The position numbers were made by a program, and so were the translations under genes. A stretch of DNA of 6,381 nt from Bacteroidota bacterium. GTDB lineage: Bacteria > Bacteroidota > Bacteroidia > NS11-12g > UBA9320. The stretch is from assembly GCA_003485825.1 (NCBI GenBank), contig DNHN01000088.1, positions 1 through 6,381 of the forward strand, given 5' to 3'. Positions 1-6,289 of the stretch are shown here, one piece after another. Positions within the stretch are counted from its first letter, which is position 1. Each line of letters begins with the position of its first letter. The notes below the pieces were generated by a model. The model searched no databases. It had not been told where the DNA came from and saw only the letters and a list, made by a program, of their open reading frames with translations.

Positions 1-10
1 AGAATTTTAA

Positions 11-547
11 TCATCTTCTACTCCTGCCACTATTTCTCAATCTCGCCTTGTCTAGTTTTTTCTTCTGTCTCTTTGCTTGGTCAAGATGGACCATATTGGC
101 ACGAGACTGAAATGTTATTCCATCTAAGTGATCATACTCATGTAGTATTGCTCGAGCTGGGATACCTTCATATGATTCTGTAATTATCTTTCCATCAGCA
201 TTTGCATATCTTACTCGTACTGTAGCTGGTCTCTTTACCTTTATAAAAAGACCTGGAAAGGATAGGCAGCCTTCCTCAATAAGATGATATTCATCTGATG
301 CGTCTACAATGTTGGGATTGAACATGACTACAATGTCTTCAGGGTTAGAGGGATCTCCAACTGCAAACACTCTAGTCATCAAACCTACCTGACATGCTGA
401 TATACCTATGCCTCGATGATGTACCATCGAGTCTTTTAGATCCTGCTCCAGTGTCTTTGGATCCATGAGAGGATTGTCAAAGTCAAATTTGTTGCATACC
501 ACTCTGAGTCTATCACTTCTACTATCTTCTAGAACACACGCTGTCAT
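11..547 (-). CDS. def: Peptide deformylase (phage type)
   Basis: This 178-residue protein removes the N-terminal formyl group from nascent polypeptides at the ribosome, using a bound metal ion. All three family motifs are visible. Motif 1 is GIGISACQVG at residues 46-55, with Ser50 where Ala is usual. Motif 2 is EGCLS at 92-96, with metal ligand Cys94. Motif 3 is HEYDH at 136-140, with ligands His136 and His140 and catalytic Glu137. Nothing essential is missing, so an active enzyme is expected. The last 29 residues are strongly basic, with 11 Lys or Arg. The ATG shares one base with the gene 46 stop (TAATG), so translation is probably coupled; an AGGAT about 9 bases upstream could also serve as a ribosome site. 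Cyanomyoviruses are known to carry such enzymes, proposed to help process host photosystem proteins. That role is inference here. The family call is very secure. Confidence 0.96.
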   Translation of the reverse strand: MTACVLEDSRSDRLRVVCNKFDFDNPLMDPKTLEQDLKDSMVHHRGIGISACQVGLMTRVFAVGDPSNPEDIVVMFNPNIVDASDEYHLIEEGCLSFPGLFIKVKRPATVRVRYANADGKIITESYEGIPARAILHEYDHLDGITFQSRANMVHLDQAKRQKKKLDKARLRNSGRSRR

Positions 548-2271
548 TATGCTGCTATCCTACTGAAATTCTTCACTTTTTCGAATTTAATTATATTGTG
601 AAACTTATCTATCAGTTGATCACCTTTATGGGATATTATAAACACATTTGCATCAGAAGTCAAGTCATTTAATATTTTAAGAAACTCTTCTGTGCCGGAC
701 GAGTCTAAGGACGAGTCGAACACTTCATCCATGATCAATAGATTAGTACTAACGCTGTTTCTTAGCTTGGCAACAGCGCGCCATGTAAACAACAGGGCTA
801 GATCAATTCGCATTTTCTCCCCTTCAGAAAAGGATGCGTAGCTGAACTCGTCACGGAATCTTGATCTGATAGTCTCATTGAAGTTCTCGTCGAGCTCAAA
901 CTGTACGAAGAATTCCATTGCAGCTAGGTACTTATTGATTAGCTTATTCATCACAGGAACATACTGCTTAATAATTCTTGTTTTAATTCCTGAGTCTTTT
1001 AGTATGGTCGATGCTACATCAAGTAACGTCTTATCTTCAGTCAGCTTCTCCTTCAACTTATGAATGCCTTTGAGCTCCACGTTAAGATCTTCAAGCTTCG
1101 ATGCATCTCCTTCCTGTCGATCTCCGTCTCCGCTGATGTTATTAATGTCTTCTTGAATAGACATTATGATTTTATCTAATGCATTTACTTGAGAGGTGTT
1201 GTTACTTATCTCTGTCTGCAGACCAGATATACGTGTTTGTACACCTTCTATCTCTTCGAGTTTATTATTAATTTTATCATACTCAGCGCGCAACTTCTCA
1301 AATCCATCTGTCGTTTGCTGTAACGTCTCCTGCTTTCCATCTACCGTAGAGCATTTGAAGTCGTGGTCAATATTTTGTTTGCATGTTGGACAGTCATCAT
1401 TGTTACTATAGAACTCGATGTCGTTCTTCAATGTATTGATCTTATCATTGAGCTTGAATTCTATTTGTTCTAATTTCTTCTTTCTTTCTTTTACAGCAGA
1501 TATATCCGATTGATTTAATTGGAGTTCTGTCACTTCTTTAAGAAGGTCTTTCGACGAGTCGTTGTAGGTCTTCTTCTCTGTTTCGGTCTTTGCTATCTTG
1601 ACCTTGCCTTCGTTGATGCGCTTCTCATTATTATTTTTCTGCTCTTCGATGTATCCTTCTTGCATCTCTATTTTGTTTTCTACTAGCTCTATCTTATATG
1701 ATGAGTCCAGTATTTCAGTTTTGTTAGCTGCTACTTTGTCTTTTAGAATGCCATTCATAACAGAAAAGATTTGAATGTCAAGAAGATCTTCAATGACCTC
1801 ACGTCGATGTGTTGAAGGTAGTTGCATAAAGGGAACAAATGTACTGCTGCCAAGTACTACAATTTGACTGAACGACTTGTGATTTAGCTTGAGTATATTC
1901 TTCTCTAGCATCTCTTGGTAGTCGCGAGCAGCAGCATCTTGATTGATAAGCTCTTCGTCTTTATAGACCTCAAACTTAGCAGACCCGTGTCTTTTTATTC
2001 CACGGATTATTTTGTATTCATGTTTGCCAATACTAAACTCAACCTGTACTTCAGCACCCTTGCCATTGATAGAGTTTATCATCTGGTTCTTATTAATTTT
2101 TCGGAAAGGTTTTCCATATAACGAGTATGACAAAGCATCAAGGATGGTAGACTTACCAGCCCCATTCTCTCCTACGATCAACGTAGACTTAGCTTTGTCA
2201 AGTTTTATCTCTGTAAAGGAGTCACCGGTAGAAAGAATATTTTTCCATCTTAAATATCGAAAATGAATCAT
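547..2271 (-). CDS. 46: gp46 recombination endonuclease subunit, Rad50/SbcC-like ATPase
   Basis: This 574-residue SMC-type ATPase partners gp47 in the phage Mre11/Rad50-like complex, which resects double-strand ends to feed recombination-dependent replication and degrade host DNA. Visible parts in order are: a Walker A motif GENGAGKS at residues 34-41; a Q-loop candidate at Gln136; a long Lys/Glu-rich coiled-coil region from about 180 to 420; a zinc-hook motif CPTC at 294-297 near the centre of that coil; an ABC signature FSEGEK at 481-486; a Walker B LLIMDE at 511-516; and an H-loop His548. The length is close to that of T4 gp46. The ATG lies 9 bases after the gene 47 stop, with only a weak AGGT upstream, so coupling to gene 47 is likely. 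The gene is intact, and the identification rests on the complete ATPase motif set plus the neighbouring nuclease gene. Confidence 0.96.
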   Translation of the reverse strand: MIHFRYLRWKNILSTGDSFTEIKLDKAKSTLIVGENGAGKSTILDALSYSLYGKPFRKINKNQMINSINGKGAEVQVEFSIGKHEYKIIRGIKRHGSAKFEVYKDEELINQDAAARDYQEMLEKNILKLNHKSFSQIVVLGSSTFVPFMQLPSTHRREVIEDLLDIQIFSVMNGILKDKVAANKTEILDSSYKIELVENKIEMQEGYIEEQKNNNEKRINEGKVKIAKTETEKKTYNDSSKDLLKEVTELQLNQSDISAVKERKKKLEQIEFKLNDKINTLKNDIEFYSNNDDCPTCKQNIDHDFKCSTVDGKQETLQQTTDGFEKLRAEYDKINNKLEEIEGVQTRISGLQTEISNNTSQVNALDKIIMSIQEDINNISGDGDRQEGDASKLEDLNVELKGIHKLKEKLTEDKTLLDVASTILKDSGIKTRIIKQYVPVMNKLINKYLAAMEFFVQFELDENFNETIRSRFRDEFSYASFSEGEKMRIDLALLFTWRAVAKLRNSVSTNLLIMDEVFDSSLDSSGTEEFLKILNDLTSDANVFIISHKGDQLIDKFHNIIKFEKVKNFSRIAA

Positions 2272-2280
2272 AATATGTAC

Positions 2281-3342
2281 CTAACTTATAGAGAGGGCAT
2301 CAGAATATAGATCTTTAATAGTATACTCCAGTTTATCCTTATCTACGTTGACCTCAAGAGCATCGATGTAGTTGTGCAAGATAGTCATTGTATCCTCAGC
2401 TTCGCTGACGATATCATCATCAGACTCCATGTCAAGATGTAAGTGGTCTTCTACAACTTGCACATGAATCGGACCTGCCTTTTCTAGCTTATCGACAAAC
2501 ATATCGAACCAGAATGGATTAGTCTTTTCCGATACTATTATTTTCACATAACAACTTGAGTACTTTTCAAACTCAACATTAGTTACTTGCTCCATACTCT
2601 TGTCCCGGTCATTGTAATGTATTTTGTGGAACATTACAAATGGGTTAGGTATAAACTCGAGCTCGCGCGTATCTGTGTCGAATATGTGGAAGCCTTTCTG
2701 ATCTCCGTGGTCTGCCCATGTCATCTCATAAGGACATCCTAGATAGTTAATATTACCAGTCGTAGACTTCGTATGATAATGGCCAGTGCAGACAACATCA
2801 AACTTTTGCAGCCAGTCATCCTTCATACCGTGGTTAATAGATTGACCCTTGTGCATTTGATACCCAGACAGCTCTAGGTGACCAAATAAGACTTGAGATG
2901 GTGTTGTCTTGCATAGTTCGAATATTTCTTCCTGGTTGTCAGAACATATCCATGGAAGCATTAATACATCCAGGCCATCAAATTGTTGTACATGAGGCTT
3001 GCTGTATATCTGTATATTATCATAATGCTCAGCTAGCAGCTCCATACTATTGATTTCTATAGTGTTTTTATAGAAGGAGTCATGGTTGCCAACAAGAGCA
3101 TGAAGATTATATTTGTTCTGATCAATAGGATCGAAGAACATCTTCTTTGCTCTGTCTAGTGAGACAAAATTGATATACTTTCGGCGGTCAAACGTATCAC
3201 CTAAGTCTACAATATTGTTAATATTATTTTCTTTGAGATAGGGAAAGAACACTTCGGAGTAGAACTTTTCTTGGAAATCTGCAAATGATGCATTGTCGTT
3301 TCTTACACCAAAATGAAGATCAGTTACTAATGCTAGCTTCAT
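2281..3342 (-). CDS. 47: gp47 recombination endonuclease subunit, Mre11/SbcD-like nuclease
   Basis: This 353-residue metallophosphoesterase nuclease forms the catalytic partner of gp46. The calcineurin-like motifs are complete: DLH at residues 8-10, GDTFD at 48-52, GNHD at 85-88, a conserved-looking His155 in FGHLELSG, and GHYH at 187-190. These residues would hold the two metal ions used for phosphodiester cleavage. The C-terminal 120 residues would include the capping and Rad50-binding parts; residues 300-320 are very acidic. The length is similar to T4 gp47. The ATG overlaps the gene 55 stop in an ATGA arrangement and has no good ribosome site of its own, which suggests translational coupling to gene 55. 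The partner gene 46 follows directly, as expected for a two-subunit complex. No truncation or missing catalytic residue is seen. Confidence 0.96.
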   Translation of the reverse strand: MKLALVTDLHFGVRNDNASFADFQEKFYSEVFFPYLKENNINNIVDLGDTFDRRKYINFVSLDRAKKMFFDPIDQNKYNLHALVGNHDSFYKNTIEINSMELLAEHYDNIQIYSKPHVQQFDGLDVLMLPWICSDNQEEIFELCKTTPSQVLFGHLELSGYQMHKGQSINHGMKDDWLQKFDVVCTGHYHTKSTTGNINYLGCPYEMTWADHGDQKGFHIFDTDTRELEFIPNPFVMFHKIHYNDRDKSMEQVTNVEFEKYSSCYVKIIVSEKTNPFWFDMFVDKLEKAGPIHVQVVEDHLHLDMESDDDIVSEAEDTMTILHNYIDALEVNVDKDKLEYTIKDLYSDALSIS

Positions 3343-3893
3343 TCTTCGTTAGTCTCTTTCTTTTTGACTTTGCGTCTTTTCGAGGCTTCGAACTCCTCAA
3401 TAAACGTATTCATGTACTCTGTAGACCATTCACTCATCTTAACCTCATCATTGAAGTTTTTTCCAGAGTCTGTTTCTTGTCGGTCAGATGTCATGTTTGC
3501 TATGTTGAGCTGCTCGGTCAACTTATACTTGGTATAGAGCAACTTCTTTTCTTTCTGGATTCTTCTTAGGAAGGCATACCATATAATTTGCGTAAAGTAT
3601 GCGAATGGATTTTTAGACTTCTCCGGATCAAAGTTGTCTATGTACTGCAGACAGTTTTCTATTCCGTCAGCAACCATTTCATCTTTAAATGGATAATTTA
3701 CAAAGTTAGGTTTACGCGCAAGGTGGGTAGATATTTTCATGACACATTCCCCCACATAGTGAGGTACTTGAGGTCTTGGGAGGTCGTTCTCTTCTGCTTC
3801 AGAGACAGCTGCACGATATGTTATCAAAGCTGCTAGGAAGTCCTTGTTGTTGACGTACTGCGTCTTCTTAGGTGTCTTCTTGGTTTCGGCCAT
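3339..3893 (-). CDS. 55: gp55-like late-transcription sigma factor
   Basis: This 184-residue protein resembles T4 gp55, the minimal sigma factor that directs host RNA polymerase to phage late promoters. Similarities to T4 gp55 that I recall include the N-terminal YVNNKDFL (residues 13-20), the DEMVADGIE segment (71-79), NFDPEKSKNPFAYFTQ (87-102) and the following RRIQKEKK (110-117), which correspond to the region 2-like core that contacts polymerase and the -10 element. I chose the ATG at 3893 because AAGGA lies 7 bases upstream. The frame stays open to a TTG at 3947, but that TTG is part of a promoter -35 box. The C-terminus ends in a basic and acidic tail, with no recognisable copy of the hydrophobic sliding-clamp-binding end of T4 gp55. 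The stop overlaps the gene 47 start by four bases. Confidence 0.93.
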   Translation of the reverse strand: MAETKKTPKKTQYVNNKDFLAALITYRAAVSEAEENDLPRPQVPHYVGECVMKISTHLARKPNFVNYPFKDEMVADGIENCLQYIDNFDPEKSKNPFAYFTQIIWYAFLRRIQKEKKLLYTKYKLTEQLNIANMTSDRQETDSGKNFNDEVKMSEWSTEYMNTFIEEFEASKRRKVKKKETNEE

Positions 3894-3900
3894 AATCATT

Positions 3901-3905
3901 TCCTT
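3901..3905 (-). promoter_or_regulatory. Ribosome binding site of gene 55
   Basis: On the minus strand AAGGA lies 7 bases before the ATG at 3893. This is a good Shine-Dalgarno match, and it decides the start: the nearby in-frame ATG at 3899 would be only one base away from it, and the TTG at 3947 lies upstream of it. Confidence 0.8.
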
Positions 3906-3918
3906 CAAATAATGATAT

Positions 3919-3947
3919 ATTATATAACAATACAATTCAATTGTCAA
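3919..3947 (-). promoter_or_regulatory. Perfect consensus sigma70 promoter for gene 55
   Basis: Read on the minus strand, TTGACA (3947-3942) and TATAAT (3924-3919) match both sigma70 consensus hexamers exactly and are separated by 17 bases, the optimal spacing. It sits in the 54-base gap between the unknown 129-residue gene and gene 55. The predicted transcript start is near 3912, leaving a leader of roughly 20 bases that carries the ribosome site. The host vegetative polymerase should recognise this element, so genes 55, 47, 46 and def can probably be expressed early, independently of uvsY and uvsW. Confidence 0.88.
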
Positions 3948-4337
3948 CTAATGAATAATTGGGTCTTTATCTTCAAGCTCTTTCAATGTGTCCATATAAT
4001 CCGCGAGGTCGTCCCATTTGTCATCTGCTGTGGATGCACCTTCATTTCCAAACTGAGCTTGCTCGTTCATCTCTTCAATGCTTTCAAGGTACAAATCGTG
4101 CATGAACTGTGTTGGCTCCATGACAGTAATAATATGATATGTTTTTATAGTAAATACGCTCTTATCTGTTTCTAGCCACCTCGTTGTAAGTACTGAAGCT
4201 GAGCCAGCAGACTTGTTGATGAAATTAAAAGCAAGTGGCTCTTTTAAGACAGCGTGCTTTTTTAACTTGTCGAACCTAATATTCGAGACTAATGTCTCAC
4301 CTGTTATCAGCTTAATCAACCGTATTTCCCAATCCAT
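3948..4337 (-). CDS. Conserved-type phage protein of unknown function
   Basis: I do not recognise this 129-residue protein with certainty. The first 80 residues look like a small beta-rich domain: WEIRLIKLITGETLVSNI at residues 3-20, then VLKEPLAFNFI at 30-40, then a strand-like VFTIKTYHIITVMEPT at 61-76. A strand, a TGE turn, another strand and a later 'EPLAF' segment recall Sm-like or SH3-like small barrels, but that is inference. The last 45 residues are polar and acidic, probably a flexible or helical tail. There is no signal peptide, membrane segment or cysteine. The ATG begins 2 bases after the uvsW stop and has a good GGAG ribosome site, so it is co-transcribed with uvsY and uvsW. From memory, small unassigned proteins occur at this position, between uvsW and gene 55, in cyanomyoviruses. 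Being real is well supported; function is open. Confidence 0.85.
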   Translation of the reverse strand: MDWEIRLIKLITGETLVSNIRFDKLKKHAVLKEPLAFNFINKSAGSASVLTTRWLETDKSVFTIKTYHIITVMEPTQFMHDLYLESIEEMNEQAQFGNEGASTADDKWDDLADYMDTLKELEDKDPIIH

Positions 4338-4339
4338 AC

Positions 4340-5785
4340 TTACTCCAGATTAATCTTATAAATTTTATACTTGAACTGCTCTTGGTTATATACTTTCACT
4401 CTTTCATAAAGATGCTTCAGGGTATAGTTTATTTTCTGGCCATGCTGAAGATTATCTGCTATGTCGTACAACGTGCACGCTTTCTTAGATTCTGATTTAC
4501 GTAGACCTCTTCCTATCGATTGAAGATTTCGTATTTTAGATTTGGAGGGTGATGCAAATATTACATTGTGAAGATTTCTAATGTTTACACCCGTGCTGAA
4601 TGTTCCATACGATGCTACTATTACAGCGCCGTCCTCTCGCTCCGTTATAGCTCGTATACTTTCTCTCGTCTCAGCGTCTGTGCCTCCACTAACAAAAAAT
4701 ATCTTTCTTTTGGGATCGAGCTTGTGTTTTATTTGCTCGTACAAAACTTTTCCGTGCTTGTCCACATACTGAAAAAGAAGCAGCGTATTGCCTTCCAGCG
4801 AGTGCACGAGGTTGGTTATGAATTTGTTACGTCTTTCATTGCGAACAATAAAGTCCATCTCATCGTGATACTTTGTTATAGACTTAGATGCTTTACACGT
4901 CTCTTCTGAATACTTCAGGACTAATATTTTTATAGTCAGGTCTGCAACAGTTCCACTTGCAATCAAGTCTTTTGTTTTGACAAAGGATTTGACTCCTCCG
5001 AATAGACCTTCTAATACTAGTCGATGTGTCTCAGTGTCGTCTAACGTACCAGTAAAACCGAACCTGTATTTGCAGTTTGTCATCTTTGTCATTATTGACG
5101 TTAGTGACTTTGCTTTGAAAAGATGGGCTTCGTCCCCGATGACAATGCCAAATTGATCAAACCACTTCTTAGGCATCTTGTGTATTGATTGCCACGTAGT
5201 GATTGTAATGTTATCTTGTATATTCTCTTTATCTACGCCAGCTGTTATTAGCTTATTAGTTCCTGTGTATCCATACGATATCATATCCGTGTTCATTTGA
5301 TGTACTAAGGACACTGTTGGAACGACGATGATAGTTTTGTAGTCTTGGTAGAATTGAGTTAGAAGATATATTATTAGTGACTTGCCTGATGATGTCGGGG
5401 ACAGGATCAATGCTCTATCGTTGCGTATACAGTGTGCTACTGCCTCTAATTGGTAGTCTCTAGGCGTAAGAGGGATATTGAGATCGGTAGCGAAGTCGGA
5501 GACTTCTTGAAGGGAACATTCGTTATTGTAGTCAAGGTCGTCCTGTATATCGACATCATAATCTCTATCTTTGGCAAACGATAGTACGTAAGGGAGAAGA
5601 CCAATATACAAAGTAGAGTCGAGGTTGAAAATTCTAATCTTTCCATCCCACATTTTGTTTTTAAAAAGCGGCATGAATTTATATCCTGGCACATAGAACG
5701 AAAAGAATTCACTTAATTCACGTCTAATTCCACCAGAACACTCAACTCTCAGGTACGTCTCATTCACTTTGTATAATGTAATCAA
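4340..5785 (-). CDS. uvsW: UvsW-like superfamily 2 RNA-DNA/DNA helicase
   Basis: UvsW unwinds R-loops and branch-migrates recombination intermediates, switching T4 from origin to recombination-dependent replication. Counting from the TTG at 5785 (481 residues), the N-terminal domain has FFSFYVPGYKF near 27-37 and MWDGKIRIFN near 45-54, matching the T4 UvsW N-terminus. Helicase motifs follow: SPTSSGKS (129-136, Walker A), DEAH (218-221), FTGT (244-247), the SYGTFSTGVN segment near 392-401, and QSIGRGLRKS (422-431, motif VI). No in-frame ATG precedes the conserved domain. I chose TTG at 5785 because it leaves 4 bases after uvsY and aligns within one residue of the T4 start. An upstream TTG at 5824 (494 residues, 35-base overlap with uvsY) and a GTG at 5767 are alternatives. 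No convincing ribosome site marks any of them. Identity is secure; the start is not. Confidence 0.94.
   Translation of the reverse strand: MITLYKVNETYLRVECSGGIRRELSEFFSFYVPGYKFMPLFKNKMWDGKIRIFNLDSTLYIGLLPYVLSFAKDRDYDVDIQDDLDYNNECSLQEVSDFATDLNIPLTPRDYQLEAVAHCIRNDRALILSPTSSGKSLIIYLLTQFYQDYKTIIVVPTVSLVHQMNTDMISYGYTGTNKLITAGVDKENIQDNITITTWQSIHKMPKKWFDQFGIVIGDEAHLFKAKSLTSIMTKMTNCKYRFGFTGTLDDTETHRLVLEGLFGGVKSFVKTKDLIASGTVADLTIKILVLKYSEETCKASKSITKYHDEMDFIVRNERRNKFITNLVHSLEGNTLLLFQYVDKHGKVLYEQIKHKLDPKRKIFFVSGGTDAETRESIRAITEREDGAVIVASYGTFSTGVNIRNLHNVIFASPSKSKIRNLQSIGRGLRKSESKKACTLYDIADNLQHGQKINYTLKHLYERVKVYNQEQFKYKIYKINLE
4343..4346 (-). promoter_or_regulatory. Ribosome binding site of the 129-residue gene
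   Basis: GGAG on the minus strand lies inside the last codons of uvsW, 5 bases before the ATG at 4337. It supports this start and coupled translation with uvsW. Confidence 0.7.
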
Positions 5786-5789
5786 TTCT

Positions 5790-6230
5790 CTATATACCGA
5801 ACTGGGTAAGTCTTCTCCAATCAATAGTATTTTTTATCTGGAAACCTCTGTTGTTAATATTTTTCAGAATGTCTTCCAATAACGAAACTACCTCTTCTTG
5901 ATACGACATCTTCGTGAGAAGTTTAATCATATCATGATCACTATCGACATAACTTGCTATGTCTTGTTTGAGAACAGTTCTAGACCATGGGTCTCTTCCT
6001 ATCTCTTCAAGATCCTCTTTATTATTTAGATCTCCCCTGTAGTACTCTGATAGTACTCGCGCGAAGGTTTTTCTCTTGATGACGTAGCTCTTTAGCTTGA
6101 GCTTTTCTTCGTATAGTACCTTGAGGTACTTGGCGTGGAGCGAGGGAATTTTTAAACTTTCAGTATCCAGCTCAACATCATCTATTACTGCATCTTTTAG
6201 CCACATGGCTGTTATTTCATCTACTTTCAT
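5790..6230 (-). CDS. uvsY: UvsY recombination mediator protein
   Basis: This 146-residue protein matches the UvsY family, whose T4 member (137 residues) forms oligomers that displace gp32 from single-stranded DNA and load the UvsX recombinase. Family resemblance lies in the N-terminal pattern with KDAVIDDVELDTESLKIPSLHAKYL (in two parts, residues 12-26 and 27-36), the lysine-rich middle (EEKLKLKSYVIKRK, 41-54) followed by the SEYYRGD segment (61-67), and the C-terminal RGFQIKNTIDWRRL (128-141), similar to RGFAIKHIQDMRA in T4. I chose the ATG at 6230. The frame opens at a TTG at 6242, which would add MGYI, but the ATG start gives the usual family N-terminus. No strong ribosome site is seen upstream of it. 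Its UvsW neighbour four bases downstream repeats the T4 pairing of uvsY with uvsW. Confidence 0.9.
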   Translation of the reverse strand: MKVDEITAMWLKDAVIDDVELDTESLKIPSLHAKYLKVLYEEKLKLKSYVIKRKTFARVLSEYYRGDLNNKEDLEEIGRDPWSRTVLKQDIASYVDSDHDMIKLLTKMSYQEEVVSLLEDILKNINNRGFQIKNTIDWRRLTQFGI

Positions 6231-6260
6231 TATATAACCCAATTAAATTACTAACTATTA

Positions 6261-6289
6261 ATTATACCTCTAACCGGGTCACACTTCAA
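6261..6289 (-). promoter_or_regulatory. Putative sigma70-like promoter for the uvsY operon
   Basis: On the minus strand TTGAAG (6289-6284, four of six consensus bases) and TATAAT (6266-6261, six of six) are separated by 17 bases. The -35 box lies in the last codons of the preceding gene. Predicted initiation is near 6254, giving a leader of about 25 bases before the uvsY ATG. No T4-type late element (TATAAATA) is present in this gap. Confidence 0.62.

Noticed and set aside
878..2266. Several plus-strand open frames of 60 to 85 codons opposite gene 46.
   Set aside because: They have unlike-protein composition, lie fully antisense to a gene with complete motifs, and are expected shadows of AT-rich minus-strand coding sequence.
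3894..3947. An 18-residue N-terminal extension of gp55 starting at a TTG at 3947.
   Set aside because: The TTG is the first half of the perfect -35 box, the extension would be translated from the promoter itself, and a good AAGGA site points to the ATG at 3893.
3285..4909. Plus-strand open frames of 80 to 113 codons opposite genes 47, 55, the unknown gene and uvsW.
   Set aside because: Cysteine- and phenylalanine-rich translations with no motif; each is antisense to a well-supported gene.
5672..5690. TATAAATT on the minus strand as a T4-type late promoter.
   Set aside because: It misses the final A of TATAAATA, lies inside the conserved uvsW coding sequence (GYKF) and has no gene start nearby in the right direction.
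5446..5712. A second minus-strand frame of 88 codons inside uvsW.
   Set aside because: It overlaps the conserved N-terminal part of the helicase in another frame, has no ribosome site noted and no recognisable domain.
6243..6278. Six-base inverted match (TGACCC with GGGTTA) around the uvsY leader as a terminator or regulatory hairpin.
   Set aside because: The loop would be about 35 bases, one pair is G-T, there is no following T-run, and transcripts starting near 6254 would not contain the upstream arm.
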